Assembly: GCF_001640805.2 (NCBI RefSeq)
Contig: NC_066849.1
Location: 26,989,778-27,053,777 of the forward strand
Length of the DNA: 64,000 nucleotides
Reading direction: 5' to 3'
Source of the DNA: Lates calcarifer
Lineage: Eukaryota; Chordata; Actinopteri; Centropomidae
How positions within the stretch are numbered: the first letter of the stretch is position 1; every line of letters starts with the position of its first letter. Of the stretch, positions 10,244-20,501 are shown piece after piece. The position numbers and the translations under genes were made by a program. A model generated the notes under the pieces. That model saw only the letters and a list, made by a program, of their open reading frames with translations, was not told the DNA's origin and made no database searches.

Positions 10244-13122
10244 TCTTTCAAATCACCTGAGGAACTTTACAAAACCAGATTGTCAGTTAATGGAGTGAAA
10301 CATGTCAAACCAACAGTGAGCTCCTTTAAACTTTTCCTCCTTCACACATTTAACAAGTAAATTCAACTGGATGAAAAAATACAACAATTTTCACACTTGT
10401 GTTAAAGATCAAAACACACACACACAATTTGATCAAACAGACATTCATCCTGACAGGTCACTGAAATCAACTGAAAAATCTAATATTGTCCAAATATCAG
10501 CTGTGAGGATCTTCTGTCTGTTGTTGTGATAAAAATTGTCTTTGACCAACGACCACTGGACATTTTCTACAGTGTATTTAGAAAACATTAGTCCTCTGAC
10601 TGGGAGAAATACCAGTGTGTGAGTTGTGAAGGTTTGATTGAAGTGAACAGACATTATTGATGACAACTGACTGAAATGAACTGAACCTGAAGGAATAATT
10701 CTCAGTGTGAGATCAGAACAACTGACAATATGGAACAACCACTATTTAACATGTCATTCATTCTAAATCAATGGATTCAAGTTCTGTGTGAAGATAAATG
10801 AGGTTCAGTTGTGGATTAAAGATAGAAGATCTCCAACAGTAACAGACAGTGAACTGACCCCAGAGTCTCCAGTCTACAGTCTGGACTCTGCAGAAAGCCA
10901 CACAACTTCTTCACTCCTGAATCCTGCAGCTCGTTGTAGCTCAGGTCCAGATGTCTCAGATGGGAGGGGTTGGACTTCAGAGCTGAGACCAGAGAAGAAC
11001 AGCTGATCTCTGACAACCTGCAGTTCTTCAACCTGAATAAAGAATAAAAGATGCAGATCAAATCATTGATAATCAGATCTGTCCTAATCAATGATCTTTT
11101 CTCTAAAATGAGTAGAGGGACTTTGTCCTTCTGTTATTGTGGATCATCATAATGTCAGCCTTCTACAGACATCATCCAAATGTCAGCTCAACATTCATAC
11201 ACCTGTTCATGTCAACACAGATTCATAACATGCTGCTGACCTCAGTCAGTCTCTAACTAGAGGATCAATATCAGATCAGACACGTTGGACTAATAGTCTG
11301 TTTGTTCTTTGGTTTTTTACACCACCTTCTTCTTCCTGTGTTTTGTAGCTGAGCAGGTTTGTGTCATTAGGTCCAAGTCTGCAAAGCAGCATGGAAAAGT
11401 TTCAAAGAGCTCACTGTTGGTTTGAATAAATCATGGCCTTTAACCTCTGACCTCTGCAGTAACATGGTGTTACAGTGAGTGTATGTGTGAGTGTGAGAGT
11501 GCAGTCAGTCTACAGGGTCATCAGGTGAGCACCCTCTCAATAACTGCTGTTTCACTGAGTCGGACCAATGACACCCAGAAGGCTCAACAGTGTGTCAGTG
11601 TCCCAGATCCAGCCACACTCTCAACACAACCCTCCACCACAGCTTCAATTCAGTCCAGTATCAGCAGCCACCAGTATGCTAACCAGCTACAAGCAGCTAA
11701 CTCCACGTCAGGCTGCTCAGCATGTTGCTACCATCAGCAGGATCCTGCTCAACCCACCAAGCAACAGCCCAGTGATCACCCTCAGCTGCCTCATCTTAGC
11801 AAGGAACAAAGCATCCACTCACATTTACACAACTAGCCTGTTAAGATCATCAAGAGGCTAATTAGCATGCTAACAGAGTGCTACGCTAACAAGCAGACTG
11901 CCTGAGCCACCATATTTACTCACCTTGGTAATCCTCGAAACAAACCAGCTGAGCTTCTTCATTTTAGCAGCAACAAGTCAAACACTTGTGTTTAAAGCTT
12001 GATGAGTTCACACTACAGGTTCTGCTCTTACCTGTCTCTGCCTGTCTCACCTTTCTTCTAACCCACAGCCTGGAAGTGGAACTGGCTGCAGTGTCAGCCA
12101 TGTTCTTCACTGCCTGCTTTAGACTCAGCTCTCTAACAGCCAGTTCAGGTAACAGGGACTGATCTGCCAACAAAGCCCTACAGCCAACCTCCACTGGACC
12201 TTAGGTCTCCAACCACACTCCTCTGCCTCTGCTGCCAGCTCTGTATATCTGAGCTGTTTCCTCTCATAGGACATTTCTACTGCGTCCTCCCATGGTCCTG
12301 TCAGCTCCACAACAACCTGCTGTGTTTCTGTCCACAACACAACATCTGCTCTGAGATCAGTGGGAGTGATCTCCTGAGGAACTATGGACTGTTTTCCTGA
12401 GTCTACTCTCATGTGTCAGTCCCTCCCTGCCTTCAGCTGTCCTGCATCATGCACTTCCTGAGTTCTTCACCCTCTCAAACAAGTCAAATCCCATCTTGTT
12501 TCCTTTTTTTATCCACTGACTTTACCTCTGAGAGCTTCCTGCTGCTGGACACCTCAGCACCTGGTGATGTCTCCAGGTGAAGCTCAGAAACTCAGATTTG
12601 ATGGTGTCATTCATCATCATCACCTCTGTGACTTTAGCTTGGTGCAGTATTTGTTTGATGAAGACAGATGCAGCTTTTGTCACGTTCAAATGAGCAGATC
12701 TGATTTTCATCAACTTTCTTATTTCAACAAACTTGTACCTTCTCTACTGCTCTAAATCACAAACACTGTGACTGGTCTCACCTTCTTCTTTTTCTACTAA
12801 TTACAACAGAGAGTCTTTTCTCTTCACCAGCTCATTTTTAAATCCTCACACAGAAATCACTAAAATGTACCAACCAATGAAAAACTCAAACTTTCAAGAT
12901 TTGAACTGAATATAGACAAAAAACAGCTCCAGTCAGTGAACTGACCTCAGAGTCTCCAGTCTACAGTTTGGACTCTCCAGTCCTGAGGACAGTATCTTCA
13001 CTCCTGAATCCTTCAGGTCCCAGTTTCCACTCAGGTCCAGTTCTGTCAGATGGGAGGGGTTGGACTTCAGAGCTGAGGCCACGACTTCACAGTGAATCTT
13101 TGAGAGTCGACAGTAATCAAGT
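7591..13122 (-). CDS. NLR copy 1 LRR exons (five)
   Basis: Leucine-rich-repeat exons at 12946-13122 (177 bp), 10859-11032, 9956-10129, 8470-8643 (174 bp each) and 7591-7767 (177 bp). Each encodes about 58 residues, two LRRs of the ribonuclease-inhibitor type, with the frame [35 protein letters not shown]. All start in the same phase and use a GTCAGT-type donor. The first exon is the most divergent ([20 protein letters not shown]). The other four are nearly identical except at a few residues. Confidence 0.9.
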
Positions 13123-16100
13123 CTGTGATTAGAGAAAATATAAAATCAGAATAAAATCAGTTTGAAATGAAAACACACTCAGTGTATATGACAACACAAC
13201 ATGATCAACATCTGCTCTTCACATCTGTGGTTCAGCTCATCTCATCTTATTGTGTTTGACATGAAACAATAACTCTCATCACTCTCTCTCAGACCTGCAG
13301 ACTTTTAATGGGAATCTTTGTTTTGCAGATGAAGGGAGGGAAAATGACGTCACCTTTATGTTTCCATCATGTGATTTGATCCCAGAGTCAGAATGAAGCC
13401 ATCTTGTTTAGAAAAACATGTAGATTGTCCACTGTTTTTAAACTGACTCCAGAACATTTCTGATGAGTTCAGCTCAGAGAACAATTCAATAGAATCTCTG
13501 TTTGCTGCATGGTTTTCACATCATGTCATCAGAAGAACAGGACATTGACCTTTGGTGTGTATAAGAAGACTGAATTCTCCTCTACAGCAACAAGAGAGAA
13601 AACACCTGAGAGTTTCTGTCTCATTTAACATCATATATGGAAAGACTTTCAACTATTACCATTAAACTTCAACAACTTCACTGTTTCAAATGAAAAGTTG
13701 AAGAAGCAATAAAGCTCATCTTCACTCTTGGTCTGGTGTGACCAGTAGTTGATGGAGGCTAATGTTAATGTCAGCAAACTTTAAATAGATGATGTTGGTA
13801 AATGACATTACTGAGTCACTTCACTCATTTGATGACTTTTCTCTACTTGTTCCATCATGTTTTAGCATTAACCATTAGCCCAGAAGTGTTTGTTGTTACC
13901 ACAGTGACTGCTGTTTGACCTTTTGGATAGAAAATGTCATCACTTCATCATCTTATCCTGTTAGACATTAGACAATCATTTAATACTGTGTAGATCTGAA
14001 CAACTAAACTACTAATCTACTGACTGATAATTGTAATGATCATGTCTGGACTCACCGAGCCTTTCTGCAGTTCCTCACAGCTGGGATCAGTCTCCGTCGT
14101 CCCTCCTTTGATGTGTTGTACTTGTTCAGGTCCAACTCATCCAGAACCTCCTCTGACATCTGCAGCATGTAGGCCAGAGCTGAGCACTGGATCACAGAGA
14201 GTTCCTTCTCTGATCTGTTCTCTGACTTCAAGAACTCTTGGATCTCCTGATGGACTGAGTGGTCGTTCATCTCCATCAGACAGTGGAAGATGTTGATGCT
14301 TCTGTCAGGAGAGATGTTGGACGTGTTCATCTTCTTCAGGTTGTTGATGACTCTCTGGATGATTTCTGGACTGTTGTCTGTCTGACCCAGCAGACCTCCT
14401 AAGAGTCTCTGGTTGGACTCCAGAGAGAGGCCATGAAGGAAGCGAACAAACAGGTCCAGGTGGCCATTTTTACTTTTAAGGGATTTCTCCATGGCTCTGC
14501 TCAGGAAGACATCCAGAGATGGACCACTGTTTCCAAAAATCTTAGAAATCTTCCCAAGAAAAGTTTTTGGTTTTGAGTCTCTGTCTTTTCCCAGGAAGTC
14601 CTCCAGTACCTGTGTCTTCCTGTTGGTGAAACAGTGGAACATGTAGACTGCAGCCAGAAACTCCTGAACGCTCAGATGAACAAAGCAGTAGACTGTTTTC
14701 TGGAAGATCACACTCTCTCTTTTGAAGATCTCTGTACAAACTCCTGAGTACACCAAGGCCTCTGTCACATCAAGACCACACTGCTCCAGGTCTTCTTGGT
14801 AGAACATGATGTTTCCTTTCTCCAGATGTTCAAACGCCAGCCTCCCCAGCTTCAGAAGAACTTCCCTGTCAGCCTCCGTCAGCTCCTGTGGACTCGTCTC
14901 ATGTCCCTCATGGTACTTGTTCTTCTTCCTCTTTGTCTGAACCAGCAGGAAGTGTGAGTACAGGTCAGTCAGGGTCTTGGGCAGCTCTCCTCTCTGCTCT
15001 GTAGTCAACATGTGCTCCAGAACTGTAGCAGTGATCCAGCAGAAGACTGGGATTTGACACATGATGTGGAGGCTCCTGGAGGTCTTGATGTGTGAGATGG
15101 TTCTGTTGGACAGCTCTTCATCACTGGATCTCCTCCTGAAGTACTCCTCCTTCTGTGGGTCAGTGAAGCCTCGTACTTCTGTTACCCTGTCAACACATGA
15201 AGGAGGGATCTGATTGGCCGCTGCAGGTCTGGAAGTTATCCAGACCAGAGCCGAGGGAAGCAGATTCCCCTGGATGAGGTTTGTCAGCAGCTGGTTGACT
15301 GATGACTTCTGTGTGACGTCAGACACAACCTTCCTGTTGTTGAAATCCAGTGAAAGTCTGCTTTCATCCAGGCCGTCAAAGATGAACAGAACTTTACAGA
15401 CAGCCAGCTTCTCTGCTGTGACCTTCTGTAATGTTGGATGGAAAACATGGAGCAGCGTGAGAAGACTGTACTGCTCATCTCTGATCAGGTTCAGCTCCCT
15501 GAACGAAAGCAGAACCAGCAGACTGACATCTTGGTTTTCCAAGCCCTCTGCCCAGTCCAGAGTGAACTTCTGCACTGAGAAGGTTTTTCCAACACCAGCG
15601 ACGCCGTTGGTCAGAACCACTCTGATGTGTCTCTGTTGGTCAGGTAAGGCTTTAAAGATGTCCTGGCACCTGATTGGAGTGTCATGGAGGGTCTTCTCCT
15701 TGGAAGCTGTCTCCAGCTGCATCACCTCATGTTGGGTATTAACCTCTTCACTCTGTCCCTCTGTGATGTAGAGCTCAGTGTAGATCCTGTTGAGGAGGGT
15801 TCTACTTCCTGTTCCATCAGTTCCTTCAGTCACACGTTCACATCTCCTCCTCAGACTGATCTTATGTTCATCTAAAACCTCCTGCAGACCACTATCTGCT
15901 GAAAGACAACAAACACTGTCAGACTAAAGAAAGACAATCTGATTCTTTTCATCAGCTCCAGAAAAACAAGCAGAGAAAAGCTTTTTCATGTTGTGCTCTT
16001 TAGAATCATCTTAAATGTCAGAGCTGTGTGATAGAACAAATGACTCTGTAGAAAACAACAAGTCCTGTTTTCACAAATGATGACATCAGCAGACACATGT

Positions 16101-17439
16101 TCAGTCTTACTTTGTGTAGTAATGGACTGTACTTATATAGCGCTTTCCTAGTCTTTTCGACCACTCAAAGAGCTTCACACTACAGATCACATTCACCCCA
16201 GTCACACACACATTCATACAGCACTTCCATACAATAGTGCTTTCTAACACAGACACACACATTTGCACACATGACTACACATGACTGCTCTACCTCCTGA
16301 GCCACAGCCGCCCCATACAGTGCTGGTCTGACTGGCTGTAGAGACTGGATCCTTCAGGACGTCCTGACACAGATCACAGCAGGACAGCTGCTCCTCCACA
16401 GAAACACCACTCCTCTTCCTCTTTCTGTGAAGACATCAACACATTCATTATGAGATGTTACATCAGTGGAAGACAAACCTCCAGCTCAAAAGATGAACGC
16501 AGCTCTACAGTCTTTACATTATCTGTAAGATGAATCAGCAGGCTGTGTGTAGAAATTCACATTCCCTTGTTCCATTTTTATGCATTTGAACAAGAGACAG
16601 TTCATTTAAAGATGCATTTTTAAAAACTCAGTGTTGTAATAAAGGTTATTAAACAACATTAGAAAACTGAATCATCTTCAGGTCAGTTCACAGTAGAAAC
16701 TGTCTCTTACTTTGTGTCTGAGGGTCCAGGTTCATTACTGAAGAGTGGAGGTTTTTCTTTGGACCAGTCACTCTTCATAGACAGACAGCTGGATCCTGGA
16801 GACTCTGCTCTCCGTCTGTGGAGAAAACACAAACTTTACACATTTTAACACTTGTAAAGAGCAGATGTATAGTTTAGTTGAGGTAGTCCGTAGCTGTGAG
16901 GGATGAACTTTGATTTTTTTAACATGTATAATGACGACAGCTTTGCAGATGGCTCTGGTGATTTATTATCTTGGAATACACATTAATAAGTCCTAAAAAT
17001 AGGATGGTATTTTTGGCAGTATCAACCAGATGTCTAGAAAGGAAGTGGCTCAAACTAAACCATCTGTCCTCTGCTACTGAACCTGAAATACTGGTTGAAG
17101 AAAAAACAATAAATATTTCAGAACAGTTGTTGAGTTCTCTTCAGTGGAGGAAATAAGGCTGTCAGTGCTCATTTAAAGATGCATTTTTAAAAACTCAGTG
17201 TTGTAATAAAGGTTATTAAACAACATTAGAAAACTGAATCATCTTCAGGTCAGCTTACAGTAGAAACTGTCTCTTACTTTCTGTCTGAGGGTCCAGGTTC
17301 ATTACTGAAGAGTGGAGGATTAAAATCTTTGGACCAGTCACTCTTCATAGACAGACAGCTGGATCCTGGAGACTCTGCTCTGTCCTCCTCTTCCTCCAAA
17401 TCCTTCATCTTCTCTGGTCTGAGAGGTAAACCTGTAACA
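7591..17439 (-). CDS. Fish NLR (NLRC3/NLRP12-like, FISNA-NACHT-LRR), copy 1; RING exon damaged
   Basis: Cytosolic NOD-like receptor of the large teleost-specific family; ligand unknown. Exons in order: 17278-17439 (ATG 17408, [17 protein letters not shown]), 16711-16815 (a repeat of the same N-terminal module, [11 protein letters not shown]), 16111-16424 (RING exon, truncated and carrying a SINE), 14056-15898 (FISNA-NACHT), then LRR exons 12946-13122, 10859-11032, 9956-10129, 8470-8643 and 7591-7767. A noncoding 5' exon begins at 17799. Reading straight through exon 4 meets a stop inside the SINE. A GTAGAG donor inside the SINE (exon 16294-16424) would keep the reading phase, so the gene may still be expressed. 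The last LRR exon either reads on to a stop near 7533 (SVVGVSPCC) or splices to the decayed SPRY remnant. Family assignment is firm; functional status is uncertain. Confidence 0.85.
7768..8469. other. LRR-module intron carrying a repeated 97-codon open frame
   Basis: Intron between two LRR exons, with a short ATT/ATA microsatellite near 7838. A minus-strand open frame at 8056-8349 recurs at 10445-10738 and 27123-27416, and shorter at 46380-46586. It moves with the LRR exon as part of a duplicated exon-intron module. It shows no domain I recognise and is probably noncoding. Confidence 0.6.
9000..9840. mobile_element. Unclassified 0.84-kb insertion in LRR intron, copy 1
   Basis: It interrupts the module sequence between GGAACAACC and CTATTTAACATG, which are contiguous in other modules (for example around 8345). 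It begins TGTCAGGAACCACC and contains poly-T tracts near 9100. No coding capacity. The TG start and length would suit a solo LTR, but no matching CA end was confirmed. Copies lie at 28070-28917 and 47331-48178. Confidence 0.5.
11964..12412 (-). pseudogene. Retrotransposon endonuclease-like relic in NLR intron, copy 1
   Basis: Two overlapping minus-strand frames join across a frameshift. The first has [31 protein letters not shown] and [15 protein letters not shown]. The second has [20 protein letters not shown] and [12 protein letters not shown]. The PD/AD...VELT.PWE...K..KY pattern resembles PD-(D/E)XK-type segments seen in fish retroelement ORFs. The large intron 11033-12945 holds nothing else recognised. 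Identical relics lie in copies 2 and 3. Confidence 0.55.
13123..14055. other. NLR intron between NACHT and first LRR exon
   Basis: No gene or clear repeat seen. Equivalent introns at 31292-32228 and 50556-51492 are almost identical. Confidence 0.6.
14056..15898 (-). CDS. NLR copy 1 FISNA-NACHT exon
   Basis: A single 1843-bp exon flanked by AG (ctttcag) and GTGAGT. It starts with the FISNA domain ([38 protein letters not shown]). NACHT follows, with Walker A GVAGVGKT, Walker [14 protein letters not shown] and sensor-1 VWITSRPAA. The winged-helix/NACHT-associated part ends in RNCRKAR. The reading frame is fully open. Exon phase (in 1, out 2) matches the LRR exons. Differences from copies 2 and 3 include [15 protein letters not shown] and EKELSVIQC. 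Confidence 0.93.
16111..16424 (-). pseudogene. Damaged RING exon of NLR copy 1
   Basis: The exon begins [20 protein letters not shown] and runs to DVLKDPVST, then jumps to ASQTSTV. Compared with copy 2 an in-frame 123-bp deletion removes the other six zinc ligands. A SINE-like insertion (16116-16316) lies between the coding part and the original donor at 16110. Straight translation stops in the insertion. Splicing at 16293/16294 would bypass that stop. Confidence 0.8.
16116..16316. mobile_element. Fish SINE/MITE-like insertion in RING exon, copy 1
   Basis: About 200 bp including TATATAGCGCTTTCCTAGTC, GACCACTCAAAGAGCTTCAC, several CACACACATTC tracts and CTGAGCCACAGCCGCCCC. I recognise this as a dispersed repeat common in teleost genomes. 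It is absent at the matching place in copy 2 (around 34285) and present in copy 3 (53553-53743). Class assignment is uncertain. Confidence 0.75.
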
Positions 17440-17798
17440 CTGGAGACACACACACAGTTTAATAAACCCAGTCACTTCTCCATCTTAGTTATTTGACATT
17501 AGTAGAATTAAAACCATGAGTATTTTCTATCCATCATAAAGACAAACTGTGACTGTGGTTTAAACCCAACAACTGCTCAGACTTCACATAAACATCACAT
17601 GTTCCATATTTATCTGTGAGAGCGAAGAAACCAGGAAAATAAAAAAGGGAACAACATGTGAAGATGTGACTCTGAGACTCTGTGACTTTATACTGGGGGT
17701 TTATCTATAAAACAGTACGACGGTCTAAACACAAACATTCAGCAGATGAATCAATAATGTGAACAATCATTATTTATAGACCTGATATTATCACTCAC

Positions 17799-18300
17799 CC
17801 TGCACACGTCCTGTTTATTTCTGCTGTGGAGTCAAAATGGCGTCTGGACTGACTTCATACTTTCACTTTCAGTCTGTTTGTTTCGTCCTCTTCTCTTGTT
17901 TTCTCGGCTGTGTTCGGTTCAAACCTGTGATTCCGTTATATCCTCTTTCTCCCTCCTGTCTTTCTCGGCGCTGGACTCACAGAAAACCAACTTTTCTCAC
18001 GATTTTACTTCGTTAAACTTCGACGAGCTTCGACCTCTGCATTAAAATCAGCGCAGTAACGGTCAGCCGCTCCTAACGGAAATAAACGGTTGGAAAAGTC
18101 GCTCCCAACGTTCAACAGTCACTCACAGCTCAAACTATGAAGCTTTCAGATGAAGTTTTCTGACTGTCCGCGCGCTGTTAGCTACGAACACGGAGACGAC
18201 GCCTTCGATTTCCGGTGAAAGTTTATTTTCCGGGTCTGTTGTGCAAATACTCCTACAATCCACCAGGTGGTTGTTTGAACGTGGCGTAGGATCCAGGTAG
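17799..18300 (-). promoter_or_regulatory. NLR copy 1 5'UTR exon and promoter with ISRE-like motif
   Basis: A donor GTGAGT at 17793-17798 closes a noncoding exon that feeds the first coding exon at 17439. Within or just upstream lies GAAAGTGAAA (minus strand, 17861-17870), matching the ISRE core GAAANNGAAA. A YY1-like CGCCATTTTGA lies near 17840. The region is locally richer in CpG than its surroundings. The start site is inferred, not seen. Nearly the same sequence sits at 37113-37600 and 55317-55810. Confidence 0.6.
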
Positions 18301-19160
18301 AGTCTACGTAGCCTACGCTGTCGTGTGTATTTACGTTAGTGTGCACGTGTCGCTCTGCAGGTTCTGAGCTAAAGAAAAATCTAAAGGTGATTACATTAGA
18401 TTTTAATTATCCAGGTCATAAATGAGCTCAGATTCATTTGATCAGCAGCTGGAATAAACCCAGAAACACTGCGACTCTAAAGTCATTAACACTGTTATTT
18501 TTGAAGTTTCAGTTGCTCAACTTTCCTTCACTTCTATTATACTTTCTTCCATCCAGACATGTCAGTGCTGTGAACTGGTGAAATAAAAGTCATCACACAG
18601 GTTCTGCTGAAAGAGTGGAGGAAACAGGAAACATGTAATAAAAGAAGAATAAAACTAGTTTCATCATGCAAACAGTGTAATTTACTCTGTCCAACTTTGT
18701 TTCATCGCAAAGCATCATCAAAGTTCTCTGTGGTGTTGTGTCGCCCTCTGCTGGCCACACCACAAACCTATTACAGCCACAGTTGTAGACAGTTAAATCC
18801 TGAATGAAGTGATAAACAGCTTCAGTGGTTCAAAGTAGCTGCAGTCAGGCTTTAATGTTAGAAAATAACCTGAAGTTGAAAATGAGTGTTTACAGTCTGT
18901 TGGTGAAGACTTCAATCTTTGAAAGAAATATTTTCAGCTGTACATGTTTATCTTTGTGTGTGAACCTGAAGCTGTAAAACTAACATTTTAACAGTGACAG
19001 CTGTGATGATCAGTTTTTATATGATATCATTCAGTTCTTCCTCCTTATCTTTTATTGTTTGATCAGAGGTGGACCTGGATCTCATGGACCTGGACCTCGT
19101 TCTGTTTCCAGGCGGTGATCAGCTGCTCAGAGGAGATGTAATGTTTATGGTCTTTAAAAG
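18301..19160. other. Noncoding flank with CTCF-like motif
   Basis: No coding signal. It contains CCAGCAGAGGGCG on the minus strand at 18742-18754, a full match to the CTCF core CCASYAGRKGGCR. The equivalent motifs are at 38043-38055 and 56260-56272. Confidence 0.5.
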
Positions 19161-19349
19161 ACCTTCATGTATAATTTACAGTTCCTAGATGACTTGATGT
19201 AGCAGAAGTTGCAGAATAACAGCATGAGCATTTGTCACGAGCTTCATCAGTGATCCACTAATGAAGGTCGTGCTTTTTATTAAAAGACACCATTTTTGTG
19301 GCTGTGCTTTGTGTCTATATAAAGCCAGCACATTTAAAAAGTTCTTCAG

Positions 19350-20270
19350 AGACAAAAATGGCTAAAACAAGGAACCTAACGCAGGAAACACCTGAAGATA
19401 CAGATTCTCAGCCAGGAAGGGTACAGCTGCCGCCAGACCTTCAGCAGCTGGATACACTCTGCAGAAATACAGACGAACCAACAGCTTGGAAGACAAACCA
19501 AGATCTGGGCGTCCAAGGGTTTCCTCAGCAAGAAATGACCACATCCTGATCCGCATGTGCAGGGAAAACCACTGAATGACATCAAATGACGAATGACGTC
19601 AAACCAAACTGGTGTCCAGTGTTCCACCCACACTGTACGTGGCTGACTTTTAGATCAAGCCCCTGATCAATGAGAGACAGAGGTTAGCCCGGAGTCGTTG
19701 GGCCCAAGCACACAAGAACTGGACAGCCAGGAACTGGAAGAAGATTCTGTGGTCAGATGAGTCCAGTTTCCGGCTTTGTCCTCCTTCTGATAATGTGAGG
19801 GTACGCAGGTGGAGCTTGGTGGCATGGTGGAGGCAGTATCATGGTTTGGGGATGCATGAGTGCTGCTGGTGTTGGTCATCTCACTGTCTGTGATGGCACA
19901 TTGGACACATGCTCCCTTCTTCACGTGCACTGTTCAGTCCAGGTCAAAACTGGATGATTCAACAAGATAATGCTCCTCACCACACATCCAGGGCCAGCAG
20001 AACTTGGCTGTAGGAGCACTGTATCCAGGTCTTAGAGTGGCCAGTTCAATCCCCGGACATGAGCCCCATTGAAAATCTGTGGTGGATTATCAAAAGGTCT
20101 GTTTCAAAGCGTAAACCAAAGAGTTTAGAAGAATTAAAAGCAGTAATTCAAGAAGAATGGGACAAGATTCCCCCTCAACAGTGTGAAAGGCTCGTGGGGA
20201 ACATGCCAGCCAGGATTAGAGCTCTACTGCTAATGGAAGGACTACTACATATTCATTTGATGATGTGATG
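19350..20270 (+). pseudogene. Tc1/mariner transposase remnant, unit 1
   Basis: Degenerate plus-strand Tc1-like transposase. MAKTRNLTQE starts near 19359. A second frame holds the HTH-linker signature DKPRSGRPRVSSARNDH. Later frames hold the catalytic-region motifs LWSDESSF-like (translated around 19750) and, intact, MSPIENLWWIIKRSVSKRK at 20059 with the final acidic residue. Several frameshifts and stops, so inactive. Compared with unit 2 it lacks the sequence around TTTTAGATCATGGC. Terminal inverted repeats were not identified. Confidence 0.85.
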
Positions 20271-20501
20271 GTTTATTTTTGTTCAGTTTTGAACACATTC
20301 TGTTATTTGTTGACTTTTATACCAACAATGTTGAGAACTGACGTATTGAAACTGTCAAGAATTTAGTTTTGCACAGCAATCTTTATTATGACAAACATAT
20401 GAAACCTAATGTACAGAGCAGCGTCATTGCGTAACATTAAATATGACTTAGTTCACACGGGTCGTTATGACGGGCTGATGGCGGTAAATATGCCGCGTCT
20501 C

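Noticed and set aside
10163..10360. Polyisoleucine frames
   Set aside because: Translation of the ATA microsatellite.
11483..11861. Overlapping 117- and 97-codon plus-strand frames (also 29649 and 48919)
   Set aside because: Low-complexity Gln/Ser/His composition, no homology recognised, conserved only because the whole intron is duplicated.
15214..15771. 185-codon plus-strand frame in the NACHT exon (also 33387 and 52651)
   Set aside because: Antisense to the FISNA-NACHT exon; no domain, serine-rich as expected for a shadow.
17838..18017. 59-codon plus-strand frame MASGLTSYF beginning in the NLR 5'UTR
   Set aside because: Hydrophobic start looked like a signal peptide, but it lies antisense in the NLR promoter and has no homology.
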